Assembly (NCBI GenBank): GCA_910585635.1
Contig: CAJUFE010000006.1
Location: 58,634 to 122,633, forward strand
Direction of reading: 5' to 3'
DNA: 64,000 nt
DNA from: an uncultured Lachnospiraceae bacterium
GTDB lineage: Bacteria > Bacillota > Clostridia > Lachnospirales > Lachnospiraceae
Below, piece by piece: positions 24,776 to 33,435 of this stretch. Each line of letters opens with the position of its first letter. Position 1 is the stretch's first letter. Position numbers and translations under genes: made by a program. The notes under the pieces are model-generated. The model saw only the letters and a program-made list of their open reading frames with translations, ran no database searches and had not been told where the DNA came from.

Positions 24776-25921
24776 TCACCGCCGCAGGAAGCGGACGGAC
24801 TGCCGGTCAGCGTCCATCTCGCACCAGGCTCCCATGGGAAGGGTGGCCGTGGTCCTTCTGTGGCCGCAGCCAAGGCCGGACAGGACCGGGATGCCCATGG
24901 CCCCGAAGCGGTCTCTTAGGAGCTCTTCTACGGGATAGGCGGAGCAGTAGCGGTCTTCGCATCCATTAAAGTCGCCCAGGAGGATCCCTTTTACGCCTTT
25001 AAAGAGACCGGCGTTCTCCATCTGGGTGATATACATGTCGATGGAGGGGACCTGCTCGGTCACGTCCTCCAGAAAGAGGATCTTATCCTTTGTATCGGTC
25101 TGGTAGAAGGTGCCGGTCATGCGGGCGAACACGGTGACATTGCCGCCTGTGAGACGGCCGCTGGCTTTCCCGCCTGACAGGGTCTCCAGCGCTTTCCCTT
25201 CTGGGTTCTTGAAGTCCAGCTCCTGCCAGTCGGTAAAGATGGCTTCCTTTAAACAGGCGGCCGTGTATGGGTCCATAGGGGGATCGATCATGTTGGAGGA
25301 GGGCATGGGGCCGTGATAGGCCACGATGCCCCATCTCTGGCTGAGTGTGGCCAGCAGGTTGGTGATATCGGAAAAGCCCAGGAAGAGCTTGGGGTTTTTC
25401 CGGATGGTCTCTTGGTCTAAGTAGCCCATGATCTGGGCGCTGCCATAGCCGCCTTTGGCGCAGATCACGCCTTTGATCTTTGGGTCTGCGAACATCTGGC
25501 TGATATCCCCGGCCCGGTCTTCGGGCCTGCCGGCCAGGTAGCCGGTCTCCAGAAAGCCCTTCACTCCGTCTTCCTGCCGCCAAGATGCCAGCCGCCCATC
25601 TGCAGCTGCGCCTTCCCGCTCTGTCCTCTCCAAAGCTGCGCCTTCCTGCTCTGTCTCCTCTACAAGTGCTCCTTCCGTTCCTGCCACTTCAGCCTTGGTT
25701 TCTTTCGCCTGTATCCTGTCAGCTCCCTCTCTCCTTTTTTTCTCTTCCTCCAGCTCCTGGAAGATCTGGCCGCTGCGGGCCAGTGCCTGGCCTACCTTTA
25801 CCTTTAAGCCCAGGCTCTCCAAGGCTTTCACGCAGAGGGCGATCCTTTCCTCTGTGATCGGGGATGCCGGGGCTACCAGCCCTACCGTATCCCCTTCCTG
25901 TAATCTTTTCGGATATACCAT
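24776..25921 (-). CDS. LD-carboxypeptidase / MccF-like S66 peptidase
   Basis: About 381 residues. S66 features are VGLVAPASP at the N-terminus, the nucleophile Ser in AKGGYGSAQIMGYLD, a catalytic Glu in ILFLEDVTEQ and His in GLGCGHRRTTATLPMG. The family trims murein tetrapeptides or inactivates microcin C-type compounds. A ~60-residue, Glu/Ala-rich, repetitive stretch (about residues 60-125) is inserted in the N-terminal domain, unlike usual family members of ~300-340 residues. Start ATG at 25921 (GGAGAG upstream) is preferred over 25933. Confidence 0.88.
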   Translation of the reverse strand: MVYPKRLQEGDTVGLVAPASPITEERIALCVKALESLGLKVKVGQALARSGQIFQELEEEKKRREGADRIQAKETKAEVAGTEGALVEETEQEGAALERTEREGAAADGRLASWRQEDGVKGFLETGYLAGRPEDRAGDISQMFADPKIKGVICAKGGYGSAQIMGYLDQETIRKNPKLFLGFSDITNLLATLSQRWGIVAYHGPMPSSNMIDPPMDPYTAACLKEAIFTDWQELDFKNPEGKALETLSGGKASGRLTGGNVTVFARMTGTFYQTDTKDKILFLEDVTEQVPSIDMYITQMENAGLFKGVKGILLGDFNGCEDRYCSAYPVEELLRDRFGAMGIPVLSGLGCGHRRTTATLPMGAWCEMDADRQSVRFLRR

Positions 25922-25941
25922 CGTTCTCTCCATCCCTATCT

Positions 25942-25980
25942 AAAAAGCCCGGAAGGTGCTTTTGCACGCCCGGGCTTTTT
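25942..25980. terminator. bidirectional-looking terminator after oppA
   Basis: AAAAAGCCCGG (25942-25952) pairs with CCGGGCTTTTT (25970-25980), with an inner GTGC-TTTT-GCAC stem. It ends the opp operon on the minus strand. Confidence 0.9.
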
Positions 25981-26079
25981 CTCATCCGGCGGCCCAGCGG
26001 CCGCCGGTCTTTCCGGCGCCCAGAAAAGCATCCTGGCCCGCCGGCTCACCTATATCCTCTTATATGCTCCTGTAAGCTC

Positions 26080-27801
26080 TTACTCTACGGTCACACACCT
26101 AAACAGCGGATGCGCGCCAAAGTCTACAGTAAAGCCCTTTACGTAGGGCTTTGCCAGGACCATGGTGTTGCGGTAGTACAGCGGGAGCACCGGCATCTCG
26201 TCCATGAGGATCGCTTCACACTCGGTGAAGATCTCCATACGCTCTGCATTGTCCGCGCTGGCGGCTGCCTGGTTCAAAAGGTCGTCATACCGCAGGGCTT
26301 CTTCGCTCTGCCAGCGGCACTCCTTCTCCATACGCCCCTTGTTGAAGATGTTTAAGTTGGTGTTGGGATCTAAGTAGTCGCCGGTCCAGCCGTCGAATGC
26401 CACATCGAAGTTCCCGGCGCCGTGCTCATCCCAGTAGACCTTGGATTCAAAGGTCACGATCTCGCACTCCACACCTAAGTTCTCCTTCCACATGGCCTGC
26501 ATGACCTGTGCCTTGTCCTTGTTCTCCTGGGTGTTGGTGATGATGAACTGGAGGACCGGGAGCCCTTCGCCGTCCGGATAGCCTGCATCGGCAAGGAGCT
26601 GCTTAGCCGCTTCCACATCCTCCTTGATCAGCGTCTCGCCAACCTTCTCGCGGAAGTTCGCCGTGTCATCGCCGTAGGGGATCCCGTAGGGGACAAATGC
26701 GAACGCCGACTTTGGTTTCGAGGGGACCACCGCCTGGTTGATCGTATCCCGCTCGATCGCCATGGAGAGGGCCTTGCGCACCTCCGGCGTCATGTACTCC
26801 TTGGAGCAGTTGAAGTCAAAGTAGGAGGTCCCGATCAGGTCATGGGCGGAAAGCTCATCGCTGCCCTCATACTGGGCCATAGCCTGGGTGCCTACGGAGC
26901 TGCCGATCATCACGTCGATATCGCCGGAATTATAGGCAGAGAGGGCCGCCTCAGCCTGCTCGATGATCACCATCTCGATGGTCTCCAGCGCCACGTTTTC
27001 CGCGTCATAATAGTTGGGGTTCTTCACCAGGGTATAGCCTGCCTGGGGCTTGATCTCCTTTAACATGAAGGGGCCGTTGCACACATAGGTATCCGCGCTC
27101 TTGACCCAGGACTCGGATCCCTCTACCACATCCTTCTTCACCGGAGCCCAGTTAGAAGAAGCGGTCAGACTGACAAAATACGCGGTGGGGTTCTTTAAGG
27201 TGACCTCCAGCGTGGTGTCGTCCAATGCCTTGACCCCTACCTCGTCTGCTGTACACTCGCCATTGTTATATTCCTCTGCGTTCACGATGTCGAACAGGTT
27301 CCAGGCCGCCGGACTGATCAGCTCCTGATCCAGCTCCCGCTTCCAGGAATATTCGAAATCCGCTGCGGTCAAAGGCGATCCGTCGGACCACTTCAGCCCG
27401 TCGCGGAGCGTAAAGGTATAGACCAGGCCGTCGTCCGAGACCGTGTAGCTCTCGGCCATAGCCGGCTCCACATTACTCCCGTCATCGGAGAAACGATAAA
27501 GGCCATTGAACAGGTTCAGCAGGACTGCGGAAGACTGGGCATAGTTGCACATCCCGGGATCTAAGGTCTCCGGCTCCGCGCTCAGGGCATAGGTCAGGGT
27601 GCTGCCGCCCCCGGCGCTCTCCCCTGCCTCTGCCGCCTGGGTCGTCTCGTCAGATCCGCCTGCGGCTGCCGTGCTCTCGGTCTGCGCCCCGTCACCGGCG
27701 GCTGCCGTGGTACTCTCTGTACTGCCACCACCGCCGCAGCCGGTGAGCCAAGATACGGTCATGGCCGCGGTAAGTGCGATGCCAAGCCAAGTTTTTCTCA
27801 T
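26080..27801 (-). CDS. oppA: oligopeptide ABC transporter substrate-binding lipoprotein
   Basis: 573 residues. A lipoprotein signal (lipobox LTGC, Cys22) and a Thr/Glu/Ala/Gly linker precede a family-5 binding protein: LTYALSAEPETLDPGMCNYAQS, YTFTLRDGLKWSDGSPLTAADFEYSWKRELD and a PVLPLYYRNTMVLAKPYVKGF end. It captures peptides for OppBCDF. It is unusual in being the last gene of the operon, after oppF, and it has its own 114-bp leader. Confidence 0.94.
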   Translation of the reverse strand: MRKTWLGIALTAAMTVSWLTGCGGGGSTESTTAAAGDGAQTESTAAAGGSDETTQAAEAGESAGGGSTLTYALSAEPETLDPGMCNYAQSSAVLLNLFNGLYRFSDDGSNVEPAMAESYTVSDDGLVYTFTLRDGLKWSDGSPLTAADFEYSWKRELDQELISPAAWNLFDIVNAEEYNNGECTADEVGVKALDDTTLEVTLKNPTAYFVSLTASSNWAPVKKDVVEGSESWVKSADTYVCNGPFMLKEIKPQAGYTLVKNPNYYDAENVALETIEMVIIEQAEAALSAYNSGDIDVMIGSSVGTQAMAQYEGSDELSAHDLIGTSYFDFNCSKEYMTPEVRKALSMAIERDTINQAVVPSKPKSAFAFVPYGIPYGDDTANFREKVGETLIKEDVEAAKQLLADAGYPDGEGLPVLQFIITNTQENKDKAQVMQAMWKENLGVECEIVTFESKVYWDEHGAGNFDVAFDGWTGDYLDPNTNLNIFNKGRMEKECRWQSEEALRYDDLLNQAAASADNAERMEIFTECEAILMDEMPVLPLYYRNTMVLAKPYVKGFTVDFGAHPLFRCVTVE

Positions 27802-27915
27802 AATGTTCTCCTCCTAAGATTCTTGATAGTTTTTGATCTATCCGATCGGTCCGCCCGGATCTTGCCCGTCAAGGCGGGATCTGGGTCCGCCGTTGGATAC
27901 TTACATAAAACCCGC

Positions 27916-28899
27916 TCAGACCAGATGGCACGCCACATAATGGCTGTCATTGACTTTCTTAAGCCTGGGCCTGGACTGCCTGCACACATCCTCAGCATAC
28001 TGGCAGCGGGAACAGAACCGGCACTCGTCCTTTGGATCGATGGGGGATGACACGTCCCCCTCCAGCACGATCCGCTGGCTGGCCGCCGCCAGGTCCGGAT
28101 CCGCGATCGGTTCCGCCGAGATCAGGGCCTTGGTGTACGGGTGGAGCATATGGGTATATACCTCATCGGCCTGTCCATATTCCAGCAGGTCTCCCAGGTA
28201 CATCACGCCGATCTGGCTGGAGATGTGCCTGACCATAGCCAGGTCGTGGGAGATGAACAGATAGGTAAAGCCATACTTTGCCTGGAGCTCCTCTAAGATA
28301 TTGATGATCTGGGCCTGGATCGATACATCCAGAGCGGAGATCGGTTCGTCACAGACGATGAACTCCGGTTCCGCCGCCAGAGCCCTGGCGATGCCGATCC
28401 TCTGGCGCTGGCCGCCGGAAAATTCATGGGGATACCGGTTGATATGGTCCGGCTTTAAGCCTACCAGCTCCACCAGCTCCCGGACCCTGTCACCCACATC
28501 CTTACCCTGCTTTAGGTCCATGAAGCGGATGGGCTCTGCGATGATGTCCATCACGTTCTTCCTGGGGTCTAAGGAGGTATAGGGATCCTGGAAGATCATC
28601 TGCATCTTCCGCCGGAAGGCCTTCATCTCCTTATCGCCCAGAGCGGTGATATCCTGCCCTTTATAAAGGATGGTCCCTGCTGTGGGCTCGTACAGCTTCA
28701 GCACCGTCCGGCCGATGGTGGTCTTGCCGCAGCCCGACTCCCCTACCAGCCCCATGGTCTCCCCCTGTCCGATCGAGAAGGAAACGTCATCCACTGCCTT
28801 TAAGATATTCGGTTTTTTAAAAAGCCCTGCCTTCAGCTCAAAATATTTTTTCAGGCCCTTGACCTCCAGGCAGGTCTCACGGCTGCTGCTGATGCTCAT
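27916..28899 (-). CDS. oppF: oligopeptide ABC transporter ATP-binding protein OppF
   Basis: 327 residues. Walker A is GESGCGKTTIGR, the signature LSGGQ-type motif is EFSGGQRQRIGIARAL, Walker B is EFIVCDEPISALD, and the C-terminal Cys-rich CRFCSRCQYAEDVC segment typical of OppD/F is present. The start ATG overlaps the TGA of the last mini-ORF in the repeat array at 28900-29085, so initiation looks translationally coupled to it. Confidence 0.94.
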   Translation of the reverse strand: MSISSSRETCLEVKGLKKYFELKAGLFKKPNILKAVDDVSFSIGQGETMGLVGESGCGKTTIGRTVLKLYEPTAGTILYKGQDITALGDKEMKAFRRKMQMIFQDPYTSLDPRKNVMDIIAEPIRFMDLKQGKDVGDRVRELVELVGLKPDHINRYPHEFSGGQRQRIGIARALAAEPEFIVCDEPISALDVSIQAQIINILEELQAKYGFTYLFISHDLAMVRHISSQIGVMYLGDLLEYGQADEVYTHMLHPYTKALISAEPIADPDLAAASQRIVLEGDVSSPIDPKDECRFCSRCQYAEDVCRQSRPRLKKVNDSHYVACHLV

Positions 28900-28926
28900 G
28901 CCTGTTCCTCGCTTTCTACCATAGAG

Positions 28927-29085
28927 CGTTCTCCTTACTCCTCGCTCTCTTTCACGGGGGCGCTCTCCTTACTCCCCGCTCTCTTTCACGGGGACGCTCT
29001 CCTTGCTCCTCGCTCTCTTTCACGGGGACGTTCTCCTTACTCTTCGCTCTCTTTCACAGGTCGTTCTCCTTGCTCCCCGCTATCC
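28927..29085 (-). repeat. tandem 34-bp Shine-Dalgarno plus mini-ORF units in the oppD-oppF spacer
   Basis: About 4.7 units of 34 bp (28927-28960, 28961-28994, 28995-29028, 29029-29061, 29062-~29085). Read on the minus strand, most units carry AAGGAGA, then about eight bases, then GTGAAAGAGAGCGAGGAG and TAA: a ribosome binding site followed by a six-codon VKESEE-type ORF. One unit has CAA instead of TAA. The last site leads to an ATG mini-ORF (MVESEEQA) whose stop overlaps the oppF start. Confidence 0.85.
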
Positions 29086-29122
29086 AGGCGCCCTCTCCCA
29101 GATGCGCATACCGTCGTGCGTG

Positions 29123-30121
29123 TTATAGCGGCATGCCCACTCTGGCCTTCACGCTCTCATTATGCAGCCAGCAGGCGCTCTTATGGCCTTCCCCCACCAG
29201 GGCCAGCTCCGGCTGGTAGCCGTGGCACAGCTTCATGGCATAGGGACAGCGGGCAGCAAAGGGACAGCCCTTTGGCGGATCTAAAAGGTCCGGCGGCGTG
29301 CCGAAGATCGGGATCAGCCGCTCTCCGTCCGCCTTGGGGACCGAGCCCAGCAGTCCCTTGGTATAGGGGTGGGCGGTGTGATAAAAGATGTCCCGCACGT
29401 CCCCCTCCTCCACGATCAGACCGCCGTACATGACGATGATCCTGGTACACATGCTGGCGATGACCCCCAGGTCGTGGGTGATCAAGATCAGGGACATCTG
29501 GTACTGCTCCCGCATCTTCCGCATCAGATCCAGGATCTGGGCCTGGATCGTCACATCCAGGGCCGTGGTAGGCTCATCCGCGATCAAAAGCTTCGGGGTA
29601 CAGGCCATGGCGATCGCGATCATGACCCGCTGGCGCATGCCGCCGGAAAGCTCATGGGGATACTGGCGGATCCGCTTTTTAGGATCCGGGATCCCCACCT
29701 GGGCCAGCACCTTTAAGGCTCTCTCGCTGGCCTGGGCCTTGCTGAGCTTCAGGTGCCGTCTCAAGGGGCTCATGATCTGCTCCCCGACCGTAAAGAGGGG
29801 GTTTAAGCTGGTCATCGGGTCCTGGAAGATCATGGAGATCTCATTTCCCTGGTACTTGCGCATCTCCTTGACCGACTTCCCGGCCAGATCCTCTCCGTTA
29901 AAGGCGATCCTGTCGGCCTCCATGACCGCATTATCCTCTAACAGATGCATGACCGAGAGCATGCTGACCGACTTCCCGCAGCCGGATTCGCCCACGATCC
30001 CTAAGCGCTCGCCCCTGCACACATGGAAGCTGACGCCGCGTACCGCCTGTACATAGCCGTCGCTGGTCTTAAAACCGGCCCTTAAGTTTTCTATAGTTAA
30101 TAAGATATCATCAGAAGCCAA
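29123..30121 (-). CDS. oppD: oligopeptide ABC transporter ATP-binding protein OppD
   Basis: About 332 residues. Walker A is GESGCGKSVSMLS, the signature is ELSGGMRQRVMIAIAMAC, and Walker B is LLIADEPTTALD. The Cys-containing C-terminus is GCPFAARCPYAMKLC. I start it at TTG 30121, which has AGGAG eight bases upstream; the open frame reaches 30172, but that part overlaps a repeat element and lacks a spaced ribosome site. With OppF it powers peptide uptake. Confidence 0.9.
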   Translation of the reverse strand: MASDDILLTIENLRAGFKTSDGYVQAVRGVSFHVCRGERLGIVGESGCGKSVSMLSVMHLLEDNAVMEADRIAFNGEDLAGKSVKEMRKYQGNEISMIFQDPMTSLNPLFTVGEQIMSPLRRHLKLSKAQASERALKVLAQVGIPDPKKRIRQYPHELSGGMRQRVMIAIAMACTPKLLIADEPTTALDVTIQAQILDLMRKMREQYQMSLILITHDLGVIASMCTRIIVMYGGLIVEEGDVRDIFYHTAHPYTKGLLGSVPKADGERLIPIFGTPPDLLDPPKGCPFAARCPYAMKLCHGYQPELALVGEGHKSACWLHNESVKARVGMPL

Positions 30122-30168
30122 GATCGTCTCTCCTATCTCTTTTATCCGGCTGCCTTTTCTCGACGCCC

Positions 30169-30255
30169 CCACCTCCCGCCAAAATGCTGTACGGCAGATA
30201 CGTCGGGGAGGACCGCCCTCCCTTCGCTACTTTATGGCGAGGGTGTGGAAAGTGC
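30169..30255. repeat. partial copy of the dispersed palindromic element inside the opp operon
   Basis: CCACCTCCCGCC at 30169-30180 and CCCTCCCTTCGCTACTTTAT (from 30216) running to GGGTGTGGAAAGTGC at 30255. The second block matches one end of the 63744-63939 element nearly base for base. It fills the oppC-oppD spacer. Confidence 0.6.
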
Positions 30256-30284
30256 CCCCGCGCAGCCTGCGAAAGGCCAGCCTG

Positions 30285-31238
30285 TCACTTCTTCAGCCGC
30301 GGGTCCAATGCGTCCCGCAGCCCGTCGCCGATAAAGTTCAGGGCGAAGATCGTCAGGCTGATCGCCGCCGCCGGGAAGAACATCTGGTAAGGGCAGGTGA
30401 ACAGATACTCGATCGCGTCGTTAGCCAGGGTACCCCAGCTGGCCTGGGGGACCTGGATCCCGATCCCTAAGAAGCTTAAGAAGGCCTCCTGGAAGATCGC
30501 CGAGGGGATCAGGAAGGTGACGGTCACGATGATCGTGCCGATACTGTTGGGGATCAGATGGTGGAGCAGGATCTGCCACTTGTTCAGGCCGCAGACCTTG
30601 GCCGCCAGGGCGAAATCCTGCTCTCTGAGCGTTAAGATCTGCCCCCGGACCATCCTGGCCGTGGTGATCCAGAAGGTCAGGCACATGGCCAGCAGGATGC
30701 TCCCCATGGTGTTCCCCAAGAACATCATGATCAAGATCAGGTAGATCAGACTGGGGATCCCGGAAAGGATATCCACGATCCGCATCATGATCAGATCCGC
30801 CGTCCCGCCGAAATACCCGGCGATCCCGCCATATAAGACCCCGATGATCATATTGACAAAGGCGGCCGTGAAGCCGATGGTCAGGGAGATCCTGGCCCCG
30901 TACATGGTCCGGATGAAGATATCCCGCCCCATCTTATCGGTGCCGAACCAGTGTTCACGGCTGGGCCACTCCAGCATGTGGGCAAAATCCGTACTTTCGT
31001 AGCTGTACTGGGAGAACATGGGAGCAAAGACCGCGAAGGCGGTCATCAGCACCAGCACCACGATCCCGAACATGGCCAGCTTGTCCTTCTTTAACCGTTC
31101 CCACACCATCTGATGATAGGGCCGGCTCTTGCGCTGGATCAGGTCGCTCTCTTTCTCGCTCTCATCCAAGAGCGCCAGCAGCTCCTCCGGGATCTCATCG
31201 GTCATGGAAAAAGTAGGTGTATTCTTCTCGTTCATCAT
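30285..31238 (-). CDS. oppC: oligopeptide ABC transporter permease OppC
   Basis: 317 residues: a cytoplasmic N-terminus, then about six membrane helices with a first helix LAMFGIVVLVLMTAFAVFAPMF. The EAA coupling motif region is REQDFALAAKVCGLNKWQILLHHLIPNSIGTIIV. It is the second channel subunit of the oligopeptide importer. It starts 6 bp after the oppB stop. Confidence 0.95.
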   Translation of the reverse strand: MMNEKNTPTFSMTDEIPEELLALLDESEKESDLIQRKSRPYHQMVWERLKKDKLAMFGIVVLVLMTAFAVFAPMFSQYSYESTDFAHMLEWPSREHWFGTDKMGRDIFIRTMYGARISLTIGFTAAFVNMIIGVLYGGIAGYFGGTADLIMMRIVDILSGIPSLIYLILIMMFLGNTMGSILLAMCLTFWITTARMVRGQILTLREQDFALAAKVCGLNKWQILLHHLIPNSIGTIIVTVTFLIPSAIFQEAFLSFLGIGIQVPQASWGTLANDAIEYLFTCPYQMFFPAAAISLTIFALNFIGDGLRDALDPRLKK

Positions 31239-31244
31239 TTCCTC

Positions 31245-32171
31245 CTACTTGTCGATCTTGATCCGCGGGTCGATCACCGCGTACAGGATATCCACGATCA
31301 GGTTGCACAGGAGGATCAGCGCGCCCACAAAGATCGTGAGCCCTAAGGTGACCGAATAATCCCGGTCATTGATCGCGCTGACAAAATACCGGCCGAGCCC
31401 CGGCACGGAGAACAGCTTCTCGATGATGAAGGTACCGGTGAGCAGCGCCGCCACCATAGGGCCTACATAGGTCACGATCGGCAGCAGAGAATTCTTCATG
31501 GCATACTTGCCGATCACCAGGTATTCCGGGGTCCCCTTGGCCCGCTCCGTGCGGATATAGTCCTGCCGCATGGTCTCCAGCATACTGGAGCGCATCAGCC
31601 TGGTGATATAGGCGATCTGGGAAAAGGCCATGCAGAATACCGGAAGGATATAGTGCTTCCAGGAGGTCAGGCCAAAGGAGGGGAGCAGCTGCAGCTTTTC
31701 ACAAAATATGTACATCAGCAGCACACAGATCACGAAGCTGGGTACCGACACGCCCACTGTCGCCACGATCATGGCGATCATATCCGGCGCCTTCCCCCGT
31801 TTCACCGCAGCCACGATCCCTAAAAGGATCCCGGCCACTAAGGAGATCGCGATCCCCCATGCGCCCACCCGGGCGGACACCGGAAAGCCTTGCCCGATCA
31901 GCTCGCTGACCGTGGTGTCCTGCTTTTTAAAGGAAGTCCCTAAGTCCCCGTGGAGCAGGTTTCCCAGATACCGGGCATACTGCTGGGGGATCGGGTCGTT
32001 GAGGCCGTACTGATCTGAGATCTTCTCCAGGATCTTCGGCGGCACGTTCCGGTTATCCTCCGGGCTGAAAGGGCCTCCCGGGATCGCGTGGAGCAGGAAG
32101 AATGTGATCGTTACAAGGATGAACAGGGAGAGTGCGCCCACTCCCAATCGTTTTAAGATATACTTTGCCAT
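31245..32171 (-). CDS. oppB: oligopeptide ABC transporter permease OppB
   Basis: 308 residues with six predicted helices: MAKYILKRLGVGALSLFILVTITFFLLHAIPGG split over helix 1, the periplasmic EKISDQYGLNDPIPQQYARYLGNLLHGDLG, and the EAA loop DYIRTERAKGTPEYLVIGKYAMKNSLLPIV. It is the first gene of the operon. ATG at 32171 has GAGGG upstream; the preceding in-frame start at 32183 does not. Confidence 0.95.
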   Translation of the reverse strand: MAKYILKRLGVGALSLFILVTITFFLLHAIPGGPFSPEDNRNVPPKILEKISDQYGLNDPIPQQYARYLGNLLHGDLGTSFKKQDTTVSELIGQGFPVSARVGAWGIAISLVAGILLGIVAAVKRGKAPDMIAMIVATVGVSVPSFVICVLLMYIFCEKLQLLPSFGLTSWKHYILPVFCMAFSQIAYITRLMRSSMLETMRQDYIRTERAKGTPEYLVIGKYAMKNSLLPIVTYVGPMVAALLTGTFIIEKLFSVPGLGRYFVSAINDRDYSVTLGLTIFVGALILLCNLIVDILYAVIDPRIKIDK

Positions 32172-32234
32172 GCTTTCCCTCATTTCCTGGTCTGGCCGCA
32201 GAGACGCTCGCGCCTTTGCCGGGGCCTCATCATG

Positions 32235-32269
32235 AAAAGGGCACAGTAAATAAGATCCACTGCGCCCTT
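32235..32269 (-). terminator. possible attenuator in the oppB leader
   Basis: Minus-strand stem AAGGGCGCAGT (32269-32259) with ACTGTGCCCTT (32247-32237), 11-base loop, running into TTTT. It lies between the promoter and the oppB start, so it could terminate early. Confidence 0.5.
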
Positions 32270-32339
32270 GCTCTGGATATATCTGCTATCCTGCCATTAT
32301 CTATCTATGTCTAAGCTAGATCCAATAAAAGTTCTATCA

Positions 32340-32368
32340 ATCATAGCACATATGGGGTGGGAAATCAA
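32340..32368 (-). promoter_or_regulatory. promoter of the opp operon
   Basis: TTGATT (32368-32363), 17-bp spacer, TATGAT (32345-32340) with TGC extension, giving a leader of about 160 nt. Confidence 0.65.
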
Positions 32369-32419
32369 GACTACAGTTTATTTTTCCAGGGTTGACTGAC
32401 CGGCAGAAAAAACCGGGCC

Positions 32420-33382
32420 TCACAGCCCCTTGATCGCCTCGTAGATCCCTTCCTCTTCATTGCTCAGGGTCACATAGGCGGCGGCCGCTTTTACCTGGTC
32501 CGACGCGTTCCCCATGGCGATGCCGTAGCCCACGGCCCGGAGCATCCCCATATCGTTCTCTCCGTCCCCAAAGACGGCGGCCTCCTCCAGCGATATCCCG
32601 TAATGGCCGCACAAGATGCGGATCCCTTCGGCTTTTCCCACCCCCGGCGCCATCACCTCCAGATAATAGGCATTGGAGCGCAGGACGGATAACTGGGGAT
32701 AGCGTGTCTTCAAGAACCGTTCCGCCCGCCCCAGATCCTCCGGCTCCCCCATCAGCAGGAACTTATGGAGGCCGCCCTGTTCGGCAAAGATCTGGCCCAT
32801 ATCTCCCACCAGGGCCTTTCCCTCGGTGATCTGCTCTTCCCGCTGTACTCTTGGATCCTGATCGTCATCCACCACCCATAGGTCCCAGCCATAGCCGTTG
32901 CGGACCACCTTCGGATGGTCCCGCCTTAAGGCCGCCCATATCTCCACTGCTAAGTCCAGCGGGATCGGATGGCTGTACAGCTCCCTCCCCTCCTTGTCCA
33001 GCACCAGCGCCCCGCTGTAGCAGATCATGGCCTCCCGGTCGCAGAACTCCCTCTGCACCAGGCGCACCGCGCTGGGCATCCGGGCCGATACCAGGATGAA
33101 GGGGATCTTCTTCACCTCCAGCTCCCGCAGCTTCATGGCGGTACGCTCCGGCACATGGTGCCGGCTGTCTAGCAGCGTCCCGTCAATGTCACTGTAGATC
33201 ACCTTGCATTGAAGATCCTTCGGCAGGCCCTTTATCCGCTCTTCCCTCTTCTCTATCTCTTCCATCTTCTCTATCTCTTCCATTTTATCTATCGCCACTC
33301 TCTCCTCTATTTTCTCCATTTTCCATCGTTCCCTCTGGAGCTGGCCGACTTCTATCGATCTCTCTGCCGTGCTGTCGGACAC
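32420..33382 (-). CDS. HAD-superfamily Cof-type phosphatase
   Basis: Up to 320 residues. HAD motif I is YSDIDGTLLDSRH, motif II FILVSARM, and motif IV VFGDGENDMGML, with a Cof-type cap between. Such enzymes dephosphorylate sugar phosphates or cofactors; the substrate is unknown. The catalytic domain begins near residue 60. The preceding residues are a charged stretch encoded partly by an 18-bp direct repeat (MEEIEK twice), so the true start may be GTG 33382 or an internal ATG (33319, 33283 or 33265). It lies at the end of the PTS/two-component cluster. Confidence 0.85.
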   Translation of the reverse strand: MSDSTAERSIEVGQLQRERWKMEKIEERVAIDKMEEIEKMEEIEKREERIKGLPKDLQCKVIYSDIDGTLLDSRHHVPERTAMKLRELEVKKIPFILVSARMPSAVRLVQREFCDREAMICYSGALVLDKEGRELYSHPIPLDLAVEIWAALRRDHPKVVRNGYGWDLWVVDDDQDPRVQREEQITEGKALVGDMGQIFAEQGGLHKFLLMGEPEDLGRAERFLKTRYPQLSVLRSNAYYLEVMAPGVGKAEGIRILCGHYGISLEEAAVFGDGENDMGMLRAVGYGIAMGNASDQVKAAAAYVTLSNEEEGIYEAIKGL

Positions 33383-33435
33383 AGTCTATCGACGCTCCTC
33401 TGACGGCCAAAGTCCCCCATCTTTGATCTGGCCCC

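Noticed and set aside
28927..29085. CRISPR array
   Set aside because: The 34-bp units are directly tandem with no unique spacers and no cas genes nearby.
32171..32340. T-box or known riboswitch in the opp leader
   Set aside because: No T-box core sequence or specifier structure and no recognisable aptamer consensus; only a simple hairpin is visible.
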